A stretch of DNA of 64,000 nt from Bidens hawaiensis (Eukaryota > Streptophyta > Magnoliopsida > Asterales > Asteraceae): positions 1 to 64,000 of the forward strand of contig JAIQDT010001942.1 of assembly GCA_021521415.1 (NCBI GenBank). Direction: 5' to 3'. The translations under genes and the position numbers were made by a program. How positions within the stretch are numbered: position 1 is the stretch's first letter; each line of letters opens with the position of its first letter. This document shows positions 35,430 to 45,915 of this stretch, piece by piece. The notes under the pieces are model-generated. The model made no database searches. It had not been told where the DNA came from and was given only the letters and a program-made list of their open reading frames with translations.

Positions 35430-36780
35430 TCTTTGAAGAAGTACCCGTGCTCTATATGAAAGATGTTGATTATGTTGTAGTGTTATTACAGAAGAGAACG
35501 GGTGAAGGCTAGTGGAGGGGAAGTAGGGCGGTTGAGTATCTTCGGTGGTGCTGAGGTGGAGGCTTTACTTAATTAAAGAAGTTAAAATATAATCAAATGA
35601 CTTTGTATTCCAATCAATTTGAACCTAATTTTTAATATATTTGTTAGATTGGTCCGCTTCGTTGTTGGCCGGGAGGTTTATGTCTTTCTAGATCGATCGG
35701 GGACATGGATGTTGGAGAATTTATAGTTCCCATACCATATGTAAAGCAAGTGAAGGTATAACTAACTAATCAACCGTTTTAATGGATCCCATTCTGTTTC
35801 TAATGGGACCCACAATTGGATTTTGCATATTGTTCTGACACCATGGAAACTGTTTCTTGGTGCAAAAGCTATCGAATGCTGGCGGACGGCTCATAATAGC
35901 TTCTGATGGCATTTGGGATGCCGTGTCATCAGAGTCGGCTGCAAAATCTTGTCGTGGTTTGCCTGCTGAACTTGCCGCTAGACAAGTTGTAAAGGTAGTT
36001 TCTTTTCTTTATTCTTAACATTTTGACTTTTGAGATCAAACCTAGTAAACAATAAGTTAAACATTTTATTTGTGTTTTGGATTTCATCGTTAACTAACCG
36101 CAAGTTAGCACTTGAGGTATATTGCAAATGGGTTATCATTGATTTTGCTTAAACATTTAAAATTTCAAGCCAATTACGAATCAAAATTTTAGTCCATTGA
36201 CTTTAAAAGTCAAACTACTAAAATTAACAGGACTATAATTTTTCAGGAAGCATTAAGATCAAGGGGATTAAGGGATGATACAACCTGCATAGTTGTGGAC
36301 ATAATTCCTCCGGAAAATGCAATGCCGCCACCATCCCCGCCACGTAAAAAGCAAAGCAAGCTCAAATCTTTCTTCTTCAGAACAAAGTCTCTTGGTTCTA
36401 CTAGTAAACTGTCGAAGAAACTGTCGGCTGTAGGCGTTGTTGAGGAGCTTTTTGAAGAAGGTTCGGCCATGCTTGCAGAACGGTCGGTTTCTCTAACTAC
36501 TAGTCACATGACTTTCTTATTATTAACTAGTGATGAATGTTTTATCTGGATATAATGTAGATTGGGGAATGATGAGGCGGGTGGTTCATCAACGTCGGGT
36601 CTTTTCGTTTGTGGTGTTTGTCAAGTTGACATAGCAGCAAGTGAAGGCATATCGGTTCATGCGGGGTCCATCTTTTCGACAAGCTCAAAGCCTTGGCAAG
36701 GTCCGTTTTTGTGTGTTGATTGTCGGAATAAGAAAGATGCAATGGAGGGAAAACGACCAAGTGGAGTCAAAGTCACCTAA
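34694..36780 (+). CDS. Protein phosphatase 2C (PP2C), At1g47380/PP2C 12-like
   Basis: A Mg/Mn-dependent Ser/Thr phosphatase. I read eight exons: 34694-34909, 34983-35154, 35230-35383, 35492-35555, 35648-35755, 35869-35994, 36247-36482, 36561-36780. They give 1296 bases, 431 residues, with no internal stop. Motifs in order: KGED (about residue 50), IFDGHNG (metal-binding Asp), SGTTATFVIV, ASVGDSRC, GGLCLSRSIGD, ASDGIWDA and DDTTC. A Lys-rich stretch follows, then a C-terminal tail with paired cysteines (VCGVCQ, CVDC). The order, tail and length agree with what I recall of Arabidopsis At1g47380. The start is the ATG at 34694, followed by GSRVERHEH. Intron 2 starts with GC. The gene looks intact. 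Confidence 0.93.
35155..35229 (+). other. GC-AG intron of the PP2C gene
   Basis: The exon ends AAAG and the intron starts GCATGT. It ends TTTTTGCAG after 75 bases. Using this GC donor keeps the frame through KG-QTSGTT; the nearby GT at 35159 would break it. AG|GCATGT is a good match to the known GC-donor consensus. Confidence 0.8.
35393..35429 (+). repeat. ATT microsatellite in PP2C intron 3
   Basis: A run of about twelve ATT units just after the GTGAGT donor. It should be length-polymorphic and does not touch the exons. Confidence 0.85.
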
Positions 36781-37102
36781 CACCTGCGTTTCAGTAGTTT
36801 AACATCAAATTTTAGTAGCCTAAACTAAACGGTTCGTTTGAATTCAGGGTTGGTGTGTATATGTGGTAATTACTAATAATGAGTAGTAGCATCTGATATG
36901 ATGAGAATGTAGGTGTTGAGAGTGCTTATTATTTGGTAAAACTGTTGATATGAGTTTTTGTAGTTGAGAATAAATAAGATAGGACAAATGATTTTCATGC
37001 TCTGTTATTTGTACCAACTGGTTTCTGGTTAATTTTTTTTGAAACTGTGCTGCTCATTTGTGTACAGGAAGCAGCATGATTTTAATCTTTATTGCGTTAA
37101 GT

Positions 37103-37312
37103 TACGTAATGATCACATCCTATTTTTAACCATCCAAACTTGACCACATTATCGAGACGTATTTAATGGGCATAAAATTGGGTACCACATGAAACTTCAT
37201 TGTGTTTTACGTAATGATCACATCCTATTTTTAACCATCCAAACTTGCCCACATTATCGAGACGTATTTAATGGGCATAAAATTGGGTACCACATGAAAC
37301 TTCATTGTGTTT
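37103..37312 (+). repeat. 105-bp tandem duplication upstream of the receptor kinase gene
   Basis: Two direct copies, 37103-37207 and 37208-37312, begin TACGTAATGATCACATCC. By eye they differ at one base (CTTGACC against CTTGCCC). They lie 172 bases upstream of the receptor kinase start codon, so they may be in its promoter. Confidence 0.9.
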
Positions 37313-37483
37313 TCATGCTTTTGGAAAGGGTTTTGGATGAATGGATGATATGAGTTGGGAAACTAAAAGTCTTGATGGAATTGGTCAATAAGGATAGAGT
37401 TGCACAAGTTATAAGATATTTAGGCTTTTGCTAAGAGTCATCTGTATACTGCAGGGTTTAAACTTTTCTGTTGGATATCTGAA

Positions 37484-37626
37484 ATGACTCCGGTCTTCTT
37501 TGTTGTATCCGTGCTACTCTATCTTCTACCTCTCCTTCACTCTACTGCATACATCTCTAAGCCCATCTGCCCTGAAAGTTTTAACTGCCCAGATTCAGGA
37601 CCGTTCAAGTACCCTTTTTACAACAC
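37484..37626 (+). CDS. Exon 1 part a: signal peptide and start of GUB_WAK domain
   Basis: The ATG at 37484 opens a hydrophobic signal peptide (VFFVVSVLLYLLPLLHSTAY). The first Cys motif follows (CPESFNCPDSGPFKYPFYN). Coding homology stops at AACAC (37622-37626), the target site of the LTR element. Reading through gives a junk tail ending at 37714. Confidence 0.88.
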
Positions 37627-38699
37627 TGAAGAAACGTGGATCGACTTACTGGTATACGATCAACTTTCCTCGGGTATGAGTGTGCTATATCACCGATGGT
37701 TTTCCGGAGTATGAATTCTTCCACCTACAAAACGAGCAGCACCGTGAACTTACCCCTCAGAAAGGGACAGAGGGGTCCTCATTGGGGTAACCCTCCGGTG
37801 TGAGAATAAGATATTGTAAGAGAAGATAATAATAATCTGAAAGTGAGTAAGGACTTAGAATGTATTTTCTTGCTTACCTCCCCTTGTGGAGGTGGTGTGG
37901 TATTTATAGTGTTAGGGTTTCCAATGATTGGGCTCAGACCCAATTAGGGCCTTTTTGGCCTCCTCCTATTGCTTCGCGCCACGTGTCCTTAGGACACCTG
38001 GTGCTTTTTCATTGATTATTCTCTGACCAAGGTATTTCACCTGACCCATGTGCAATCACGTGGTAGCACATGGGTTTTGCTGGGTTGTCCACCCTTCATT
38101 GGCAGCTGTCAACATCAGCATATTCTTTATTCCTTAAAGGATACCTTCTGGAAGGTTGTCTGATGAGCACAATCATGGTTGTCCTTATCCTGATTTGGAT
38201 AAGGACGTGGTTGATTATGTGCATGTGTGATATGCGCCTATCCTGGGGATGCGCGAGGTCTTCTCTTTATTCTCACGCGCAGATGTTTCATGCGCAGATG
38301 TGATATGCGCAAGCATATGTAATATGCGTGAGCATATGTGATATGCGCCACGCGCAGATGCGCCACGCGCAGATGTGATATGCGTGAGCATATATGATGC
38401 GTGAGCATATGTGATATGCGCCACACACAGATGCGCCACGCGCAGATGTGATATGCGTGAGCATATATGATGCGTGAGCATGTGATACGCGCCACACGCA
38501 GATGCGCCACGCGCAGATGTGATATGCGTGAGCATATGTGATGCGTGAACATATGTGATATGCGTGAGCATATGTGATATGCGCCACGCGCATAGGTTTT
38601 GGCTTTGTGTCTTCATGACATCCTGATTTCAAGCCTCTTGTCTATATCTTGTGGGTTGACCCGCCCCGCTCGATGTTAAGGCGGGTGCATACCTCTTCA
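37627..38699 (-). mobile_element. Left LTR (3' LTR) of a non-autonomous LTR retrotransposon
   Basis: It is 1073 bases, TGAAGAAACG to ACCTCTTCA, with the inverted ends TGAAGA and TCTTCA. The target duplication AACAC stands at 37622-37626. It has about six mismatches by eye to the right LTR, so insertion was recent. Low-complexity tandem repeats built of GATATGCGTGAGCATATGT and GCGCCACGCGCAGAT units fill about 38285-38590. The orientation is set by the primer-binding site at the other LTR. Confidence 0.92.
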
Positions 38700-40159
38700 A
38701 GCCCCCAGTCTAATGTGTGTCTTGTCTCGCGCGAGCGAGGTAAGATAGATATTAGACTTAATAGTTTGCTCTTTTAATAGAGTTTGTCTTTTCTTTTTTA
38801 TTTCTCATATGTGCATTGCGCGAAATTCTATCCTTTTGGTTGAAATGAATCGTCCATGTACGTGGTTGGTTGGTGTTGGATCGCGGTGGTGTGGTGCTCG
38901 GCGCCAGCGCATGTGTGATGGCGCGCTGCTGCTTCATAGCGGTGGCACTCATGCATGGTGGGATGCACCATGGCGGCCGGATGGTTATCCGCGGTGGCGT
39001 GTACGCGTGGTGGCGCAATGACCTTACGCGGTGGCGAGGTTCACTTGTCGTGGCGCGAATGAATGTCGACGGAATGTTAATCCGCGACTGTGCGTATGTT
39101 TGGTGGCGGATTATTGACCCGTGACGACGCATCGTGATCCGTGGTGACGCGCTGCTGCTTCATGGCGATGTATTGAATTGCGGTGGCGCATGCGTGATGG
39201 CGCTACATCGAACCATGGTGGCGCATGCGCGATGGCGCGCGCGTGTGCTTGTTGAATATAAGGTATGCTTACACATTGAAATTTGAACAAGGTTGTAAGG
39301 AAATTATTAAGTACCCCTTAATAGTTGTCATATTTCAAGCTATTTTGCGATATTTTGAATATGCTGACACGCGCCTTGGCATTTCGTTATTCCTCTTTTG
39401 CGCGACGTTATCGTGCATTTATTATAGGGAATTATGAATGAGTTTTTTAGTCTTTACGTGTCAGTATGTGTTACTCTGCCTATATCCATTATAATCCCAT
39501 GCGCGGCCCCGACCCGAAACCTCAACAACTATGTTTTGGCATGTGCTTTGCCTTAGTTGTGCTTAGGTATGTTATGTTCCAGCTGCGCAATACGTGGGAT
39601 GGATGCTCTGAGTAATTTGAGCTAAGGCTCATATTATTGGGCTAAGGCCCTGACGTTTTAGAGTTAAAACTCGTCAACGCATCTGAGCTTGAAGCTCGCG
39701 CATGTATGTTTTACTTCGTTTTTTTTTAGTTTGATGTCAATATAATGTTGTCATATTGCTCAAATTAATAAAAGGGAGTGTGAAACATGTATGCAAAAAT
39801 CAAAACCAGGCTTGCACATGCATGCCGGCGGAGTCGTGACTCGCGGGCGTGCATGCATGGTGGCGAAGCTTGATCCTTGGCAGTGCGCATGCACGGCGGC
39901 GGAGTGGTGACTCGCGGGCGCGCATGCATGGCGGAGAGTTGCGTGGGCATGCATGGCGGCGAGTCTTTTGCGCAAAACCCACATGGTGGTTTCCGCGGTG
40001 GTTTCCACGGGCGCTCACGCATGTCGGCGGAATGGTGACCCGCTGGCGAGCATGCATGGTGGCAGTCTTCTGCGCAAAACCCACATGGTGGCGGTCTTTT
40101 GCGCAAAACCCACATGGTGGTTTCCGCGGAGTGAGAATTCGCGGGCACGCGTGCATGGT

Positions 40160-40355
40160 GGGAGTTGAGCGCGCGTGCGTGGCGCAGGATTGAGCGCGCA
40201 TGCATGGCGGGAGTTGAGCGCGCGTGCGTGGCGCAGGATTGAGCGCGCATGCATGGCGGGAGTTGAGCGCGCGTGCGTGGCGCAGGATTGAGCGCGCAAG
40301 CATGGTGGGAATTGAGCGCGCGTGCGTGGCGCAGGATTGAGCGCGCATGCATGGC
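40160..40355 (+). repeat. 49-base tandem repeat in the LTR element
   Basis: About four units of 49 bases, each containing TTGAGCGCGCGTGCGTGGCG and GATTGAGCGCGCATGCATGG. They are nearly identical to one another. Translation gives the Arg/His/Ala/Cys-rich phantom ORFs on the minus strand. Confidence 0.88.
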
Positions 40356-40446
40356 GGTGTGTTGCTTAGCGATGCGCATGCACGGTGGCGATCAACTGTT
40401 GAGGTTAAAACATGAAATGAATCTGACCTGATCCATGACGATGGTC

Positions 40447-40461
40447 CCAAGGATGGCGCCA
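40447..40461 (-). promoter_or_regulatory. Primer-binding site of the LARD-like element
   Basis: On the minus strand TTGGCGCCATCC directly follows the right LTR. TGGCGCC-type sites are used by Tat and Athila-type gypsy elements in plants. This suggests which autonomous lineage may mobilise the element. Confidence 0.65.
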
Positions 40462-40462
40462 A

Positions 40463-41535
40463 TGAAGAAACGTGGATCGACTTACTAGTATACGATCAAC
40501 TTTCCTCGGGTATGAGTGTGCTATATCACCGATGGTTTTCCGAAGTATGAATTCTTCCACCTACAAAACGAGCAGCACCGTGAACTTACCCCTCAGAAAG
40601 GGACAGAGGGGTCCTCTTTGGGATAACCCTCCGGTGTGAGAATAAGATATTGTAGGAGAAGATAATAATAATCTGAAAGTGAGTAAGGACTTAGAATGTA
40701 TTTTCTTGCTTACCTCCCCTTGTGGAGGTGGTGTGGTATTTATAGTGTTAGGGTTTCCAATGATTGGGCTCAGACCCAATTAGGGCCTTTTTGGCCTCCT
40801 CTTATTGCTTCGCGCCACGTGTCCTTAGGACACCTGGTGCTTTTTCATTGATTATTCTCTGACCAAGGTATTTCACCTGACCCATGTGCAATCACGTGGT
40901 AGCACATGGGTTTTGCTGGGTTGTCCACCCTTCATTGGCAGCTGTCAACATCAGCATATTCTTTATTCCTTAAAGGATACCTTCTGGAAGGTTGTCTGAT
41001 GAGCACAATCATGGTTGTCCTTATCCTGATTTGGATAAGGACGTGGTTGATTATGTGCATGTGTGATATGCGCCTATCCTGGGGATGCGCGAGGTCTTCT
41101 CTTTATTCTCACGCGCAGATGTTTCATGCGCAGATGTGATATGCGCAAGCATATGTAATATGCGTGAGCATATGTGATATGCGCCACGCGCAGATGCGCC
41201 ACGCGCAGATGTGATATGCGTGAGCATATATGATGCGTGAGCATATGTGATATGCGCCACACACAGATGCGCCACGCGCAGATGTGATATGCGTGAGCAT
41301 ATATGATGCGTGAGCATGTGATACGCGCCACACGCAGATGCGCCACGCGCAGATGTGATATGCGTGAGCATATGTGATGCGTGAACATATGTGATATGCG
41401 TGAGCATATGTGATATGCGCCACGCGCATAGGTTTTGGCTTTGTGTCTTCATGACATCCTGATTTCAAGCCTCTTGTCTATATCTTGTGGGTTGACCCGC
41501 CCCGCTCGATGTTAAGGCGGGTGCATACCTCTTCA
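40463..41535 (-). mobile_element. Right LTR (5' LTR) of the non-autonomous LTR retrotransposon
   Basis: 1073 bases, the same length as the left LTR. The visible differences are single substitutions near 40493, 40543, 40617, 40622, 40653 and 40802. It is followed by the second copy of the target duplication AACAC (41536-41540). Confidence 0.92.
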
Positions 41536-41540
41536 AACAC

Positions 41541-42118
41541 CAATGACACTCGATGCGGGTTGATTAAGGTCAACTGTACATTGAAGCATGAGAATATTGA
41601 ATTTGGAGGACGATCATATGGTATTGTAACCAAGCTTGATTCTGGTTCTTCTGTCCTTATAAGAAACATCACATGGGGAGATCTTGTAGACATCAAGAGC
41701 TGTGAGGCTCTTATGAATAATATCACTTCTCCAACTCCTGAATTGTTTTCCATTTCAATCCAACCCCCCATCGTTACTCTATTCAAATGCACAAGTGATC
41801 CAAAGTATGTTCCAGAGATTGCTGCTTATTTCAGCCAACCTGATTACAACAGCTACAAATGTATACATCACATGTTCTACTATAAAAATCATAACGGCAA
41901 CTATACAACAGCTCCAAGTGATCTCCCACATAGATGTGAAATAATACAGCTGCCAGGGTCGGCAAGTGTGTATGATGACGAATATGACTACTCCACCAAC
42001 AGATTTCCACCTCTCATTGATGGCTTTTCTATTTCAATTACGCCATCACCTTCCTGTGACGAGTGTCACAACAAAGGCGGTTACTGTCTTACTCAGCAAG
42101 GAAATTTTATTTGTTCAG
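41541..42118 (+). CDS. Exon 1 part b: rest of the receptor ectodomain
   Basis: The frame resumes with NDTRCGL right after the target duplication. It continues through GRSYGIVTKLDSGSS, IKSCEAL, SYKCIHHMFYY and RCEIIQLPG to the C-terminal Cys cluster CDECHNKGGYC and FICS. The exon ends at 42118 before GTGCAG. No stop or frameshift is present, so this exon has not decayed since the insertion. Confidence 0.88.
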
Positions 42119-42272
42119 GTGCAGGTATTTACTCTGGACTATAAAATAAACACTGCACATGCATATAATTGAGATGTAGTCCATTCAGATTGCACTAATC
42201 CATCTTAAATAAGTGGTTAGAAAAAGTCCATACATTGTTTACCTAGTATATATTGTTAGGATTCTACGTGTG

Positions 42273-42316
<44 letters not shown>

Positions 42317-42500
42317 TTGAGAGAGACTAAGAGAGATCATGAATTCTTACTATTTCTTAGATTTCTGGACACCAATTCAATTTAGTGGGATCTTTCATTC
42401 ACATTTTTTTCCACCATGAACATTTTATAAAACTTTTTTGACTCCCGAATTTGGAGTATCCTACTTTCACAGTTCACAGTGTATATATATATATATATAG

Positions 42501-42602
42501 GGTTTGGATCAAATACAAATGAAATTAACATGCTAAACATGATAATCAAGTAGAGTAATTATATATATACATAAGTAGAGTAATTATGTAATTACACCAT
42601 AG
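42501..42602. mobile_element. Truncated family D MITE
   Basis: It starts GGGTTTGGATCAAATACAAATG like the other D copies but breaks off after TAATTACACCATAG. It runs straight into family A sequence lacking its left edge. Confidence 0.6.
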
Positions 42603-42910
42603 CACTTGAGTTGTGAAAACTCTAGAAACTTATTCTCAACCACATGTTTTTAATTAAAGTTTAAATCTTGTGGTCCATAATTAAAGTTAATAAAAAATGT
42701 AAATATAAATACAACTTTTTATCTCTCATGAAAACATATATAAAAATTTGTAAAAAAATGTTAAAAAATAACAAAACATTTTTTTTTATTTTTCTAAAGG
42801 TTACAACATATATTACGTGTGCAAAAAAAAAAAAAAAAAAAAAAACGATGTTACATAGGGTTTTCACGGGTTTTCACAACTCAAGTGGGTTTTCATTCTA
42901 TACTTCCCCC
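42603..42910. mobile_element. TA-anchored MITE, family A copy 3 (left end missing)
   Basis: CACTTGAGTTGTGAAAACTC through to CATTCTATACTTCCCCC matches copies 1 and 2, but the first 20 or so bases are replaced by the family D fragment. A long A run lies at 42825-42845. Confidence 0.7.
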
Positions 42911-42945
<35 letters not shown>

Positions 42946-43697
42946 AGTATATATATACTATATATAATACATGAAAGATAGACAATAAGATACCTACTTT
43001 TTAAGTAATTTACAAGTTGTAAAGCATAAGTTACACATTCTATAGCATGTAAGGTAGGAACAAACTTGTCCATTATAAAATATGCATATAAATAGTTACA
43101 ACATTACTCCTTCAACTTTACTAAACTTTTGTAAATTTAAGAAATATTTAAAAATTTGAACATTCATCTTTATCCGTGTATTTCTTTTGATTTTAATTGT
43201 AAACCAACTTTCCACCAACGATTTTCCAACGACCGTAACTTTTTCATACGCTAATATATATATATATATTTTTAAAATTGCACTATAATAATGAGCATTT
43301 TATTATCTTTAATTTGGGTATGGTATTGCTATAGGTTTTCAATTAAAGAGAATTAACACATTACGCATGAGCGTTCACAATTTGGTTTTAACGTTTTTTA
43401 AGTTGAACCGTGAGCCAAACCGTTGGTTCAATTTTTTTTATCATTGAAAACCGTAACTGAACCGTTGAAAATTTGAACTGAATCGTTACTAACGGTTTGG
43501 TTTCACGCATTGAGCTTCAATAATAAGTTTACAATCCTGGCCGGTTTTATATGGTCGATTTTCGGTATAAACCATAAACCAAACTGTTTGCTATGAAAAT
43601 TTAGAAACCGGCTGACCAAATGTGGTGATTGGTTTAAACGTTTTCACGGTTTCAATCGAACCTTGAACATCTACATGATTATTAGGATTTTTTTATT

Positions 43698-43726
43698 CCC
43701 GCCGCATAACGCGGGGACCTTTCTAG
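43698..43726 (+). mobile_element. Helitron 3' terminus
   Basis: The stem CCCGC-cgcataac-GCGGG is followed 11 bases later by CTAG, with T next. This is the standard Helitron 3' end (hairpin, CTRR, then T). I could not place a matching 5' TC end, so only the terminus is called. Confidence 0.6.
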
Positions 43727-43745
43727 TGTGTGTATATATATATAT

Positions 43746-44193
43746 GAGGGTTTGGATCAAATACAAATGAAATTAACGTGCTAAACGTGAGAATCAAGTA
43801 GAGTAATTATAAATACAAATAGAGTAATTACGTAATTACTCTATGATGTAATATATATATATATAAATGAGGGTTTGGATCAAATACAAATGAAATTAAC
43901 GTGTTAAACGTGAGAATCAAGTAGAGTAATTATAAATACAAATAGAGTAATTACGTAATTACTCTATGATGTAATCACCTAATTACTCTACTTGTATATA
44001 TAATTACTCTACTTGATTTTCACGTTTAACACATTAATTTCATTTGTACGTTAACTTGTAGGGGAAAGTTAACGTACAAATGAAATTAACGTGTTAATTG
44101 TGAGAATCAAGTAGAGTAATTATATATACAAGTAGAGTAATTATGTAATTACTCCATGATATAACTACGTAATTACTCTACTTGTATATATGA
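43746..44193. mobile_element. Cluster of three family D fold-back MITE pieces
   Basis: 43746-43852 is truncated, 43871-44055 is full length and 44069-44193 is truncated. The first two start with almost the same 120 bases (GAGGGTTTGGATCAAATAC). All carry the AGAATCAAGTAGAGTAATTA word, and the second has its inverted partner. Confidence 0.65.
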
Positions 44194-44698
44194 TCAATTA
44201 AGTGTTTTATAGTTAATTGATTGCTTTGAAAGTTTTAATTGTTTGATATGTTTGAAGCAGAAAGATGAAAGAGATGAAACTAGTTAATTACAAAAATGTC
44301 ATCGCCATAAATTTATGAAACCTTCAGTTCGCACGTTTTGTACAGTATTTTAGTTTGTATTTCATCCAAACCTATATATTGTATAAAAAGGGATTAAATA
44401 AGAACTTATATACTTCCAGTATTGGGAGGGTTGTTTCACACAGGAAGAATGCCAACAACCCCGGAAAAATAATAATAATAATAACAACAAAGAGCTTTTA
44501 ATTGGGATTTTGAAAATATAGTACCTCCTAATCAATAGGAAGGGTGGGGGAATGACGTCGAACATCCTGATGTATATACGCCTATATCTGCTCTGCACAA
44601 CTAATTGACATAACGAACATCCCTAAAAGAAATGTTTTTGATAGCTAAAATGGAAAGAACATTTCTAACACGATATTTGTATGGTTCCATTTTTGTAG

Positions 44699-44737
44699 AT
44701 GCGGGAAAAAAATCGCCACGGGTGATTCTTGTCTTAG
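44699..44737 (+). CDS. Exon 2: juxtamembrane micro-exon
   Basis: 39 bases join exon 1 and exon 3 in frame, giving FICS-DAGKKSPRVILVL-ALVAG. It supplies the linker and the start of the transmembrane segment. Splice sites are TTTTGTAG before and GTAATT after. A matching micro-exon is found in the decayed paralogue at 58036-58068. Confidence 0.8.
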
Positions 44738-44833
44738 GTAATTATCATAAACATAAATTCTCGTTGACTTAACCCACTACTTATCCTGAGTTACTAAACT
44801 TACTAAAGAAGTTACATCTATTATATGTTGCAG

Positions 44834-45915
44834 CTTTGGTTGCAGGAGTAGTGACGATATTAATCGTCATAATCTTATGCGTTAGAAAGAAACTAGGATG
44901 GATAGCAAAGTCGAAGAATAATGTCAACTTGGAAATGTTTCTAAAGAATCATGAATTCATAGCTCCAAAAAGGTACTCTTATTCACAACTCCGAAAGATG
45001 ACAAACTCCTTCGAAGTCAAACTAGGCCAAGGTGGTTTCGGTACTGTGTATAAAGGAGTGTTAAGCGGCAAAAACCCAGTAGCAGTGAAGATTTTAAGTG
45101 AAGTTAAAGGTGACGGGGAAGATTTCATTAATGAAGTCACGAGTGTTGGTAGTACATCCCATGTTAATATTGTCAGTCTAGTGGGATATTGTTTGGAGGG
45201 TCATCGAAAGGCTTTAATCTATGAATTCATGCCAAATGGATCCCTTGAGAGGTTCATATATGGTCGGGGATCTTCAAGTATTAGTCATCTTGGGTGGGGA
45301 AAGTTGCACGAGATTGCAATTGGAATTGCTCGAGGACTAGAATACTTGCATAGGGGTTGTAACACACGGATCTTACATTTCGATATAAAGCCACATAATA
45401 TTCTACTAGATCAGGATTTTTGTCCCAAAATATCCTACTTTGGACTGGCTAAGCTTTTCCCAGATGAAAGAAGCATGATATCCATGTCCCATATGAGAGG
45501 AACACCAGGGTATATTGCTCCTGAACTATTTTCTAGAAATTTTGGTCGTGTCTCCCACAAATCAGATGTTTATAGTTACGGAATGATGGTTTTAGAAATG
45601 GTCGGAGGGAGGAGAATTATCGAGGTTGAAGTTGATTGTACAAGTGAGATATACTTTCCTTGTTGGATATACAAAAAGGTCGTGTCCCAGGAAGAACATC
45701 TTGGACTGCATGGGATTATGAATGATGAAGAAAACAAGACGGTAAGGAAAATGATCATCGTGGGGCTGTGGTGCATACAAACCAATCCCTTGAGTCGCCC
45801 TACAATCAGTAAGGTATTGGAAATGCTAGAAGACAACTTAGCGTCATTGGAAATGCCCCCAAAGCCTTATATATTTTCTCCACCCAGATCAGTTGCTTCT
45901 TCAAGTACGAGCTAA
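44834..45915 (+). CDS. Exon 3: transmembrane segment and Ser/Thr kinase domain with altered DFG
   Basis: It opens with the transmembrane helix LVAGVVTILIVIILCV and a basic stop-transfer region, then the kinase. Motifs: Gly loop GQGGFGTVYKG, the ATP-binding Lys in VAVKIL, a Glu in INEVTSVG, catalytic loop HFDIKPHNILLD (HFD is usual in this subfamily), activation segment YFGLAK where DFGLAK is expected, GTPGYIAPEL, and SDVYSYGMMVLEM. The DFG Asp binds magnesium, and its codon (45436-45438) is TAC for Tyr. The domain otherwise looks complete to its Ser-rich tail. By family knowledge it should have little or no phosphotransfer activity; it could act as a pseudokinase. Confidence 0.9.

Larger units (their letters stand above)
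38700..40462 (-). mobile_element. Non-coding internal region of the LTR element (LARD-like)
   Basis: 1763 bases with no gag, protease, reverse transcriptase or integrase signature; ORFs are repeat artefacts. On the minus strand it starts beside the right LTR with a TGGCGCCATCC-type primer-binding site. It ends beside the left LTR with a purine tract containing ACTGGGGGCT. It therefore has all the signals to be copied by another element's proteins but no coding capacity of its own. GC-rich repeats with CATGCATG words fill 39815-40390. Confidence 0.82.
42119..44698 (+). other. Intron 1 of the receptor kinase gene, loaded with small elements
   Basis: A 2.58 kb intron from GTGCAG to TTTTGTAG. 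It contains a long (TA)n run (42273-42310), a fused family D/family A MITE pair, a (TG)n run (42920-42944), a Helitron 3' end (43698-43726) and three family D pieces. Its size is due mostly to these insertions. Confidence 0.75.
37484..45915 (+). pseudogene. LRK10/WAK-like receptor kinase gene split by an LTR element
   Basis: A membrane receptor-like kinase of the LRK10-like, GUB_WAK-ectodomain class. Exon 1 is in two parts (37484-37626 and 41541-42118), interrupted by a 3909-base retroelement. Exon 2 is 44699-44737 and exon 3 is 44834-45915. Without the insert and one target copy the exons sum to 1842 bases (613 residues) with no stop, close to normal family length. The parts are a signal peptide, a Cys-rich domain starting CPESFNC, a C-terminal CDECHNKGGYC motif, a transmembrane helix and a kinase. 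The insertion and a DFG-to-YFG change suggest no active kinase is made. Truncated or chimaeric transcripts remain possible. Confidence 0.85.

Noticed and set aside
38215..38632. Three overlapping minus-strand ORFs with ITYAHAYHIC-like repeats
   Set aside because: They come from tandem repeats in the LARD LTR and recur identically in the other LTR (41051-41468).
39765..40462. Minus-strand ORFs of about 200 residues rich in Arg, His, Ala and Cys
   Set aside because: They are produced by the 49-base and CATGCATG repeats of the non-autonomous element; several frames are open at once.
45576..45836. Minus-strand ORFs inside the kinase exon
   Set aside because: They are shadows of the kinase coding strand, with no independent support.
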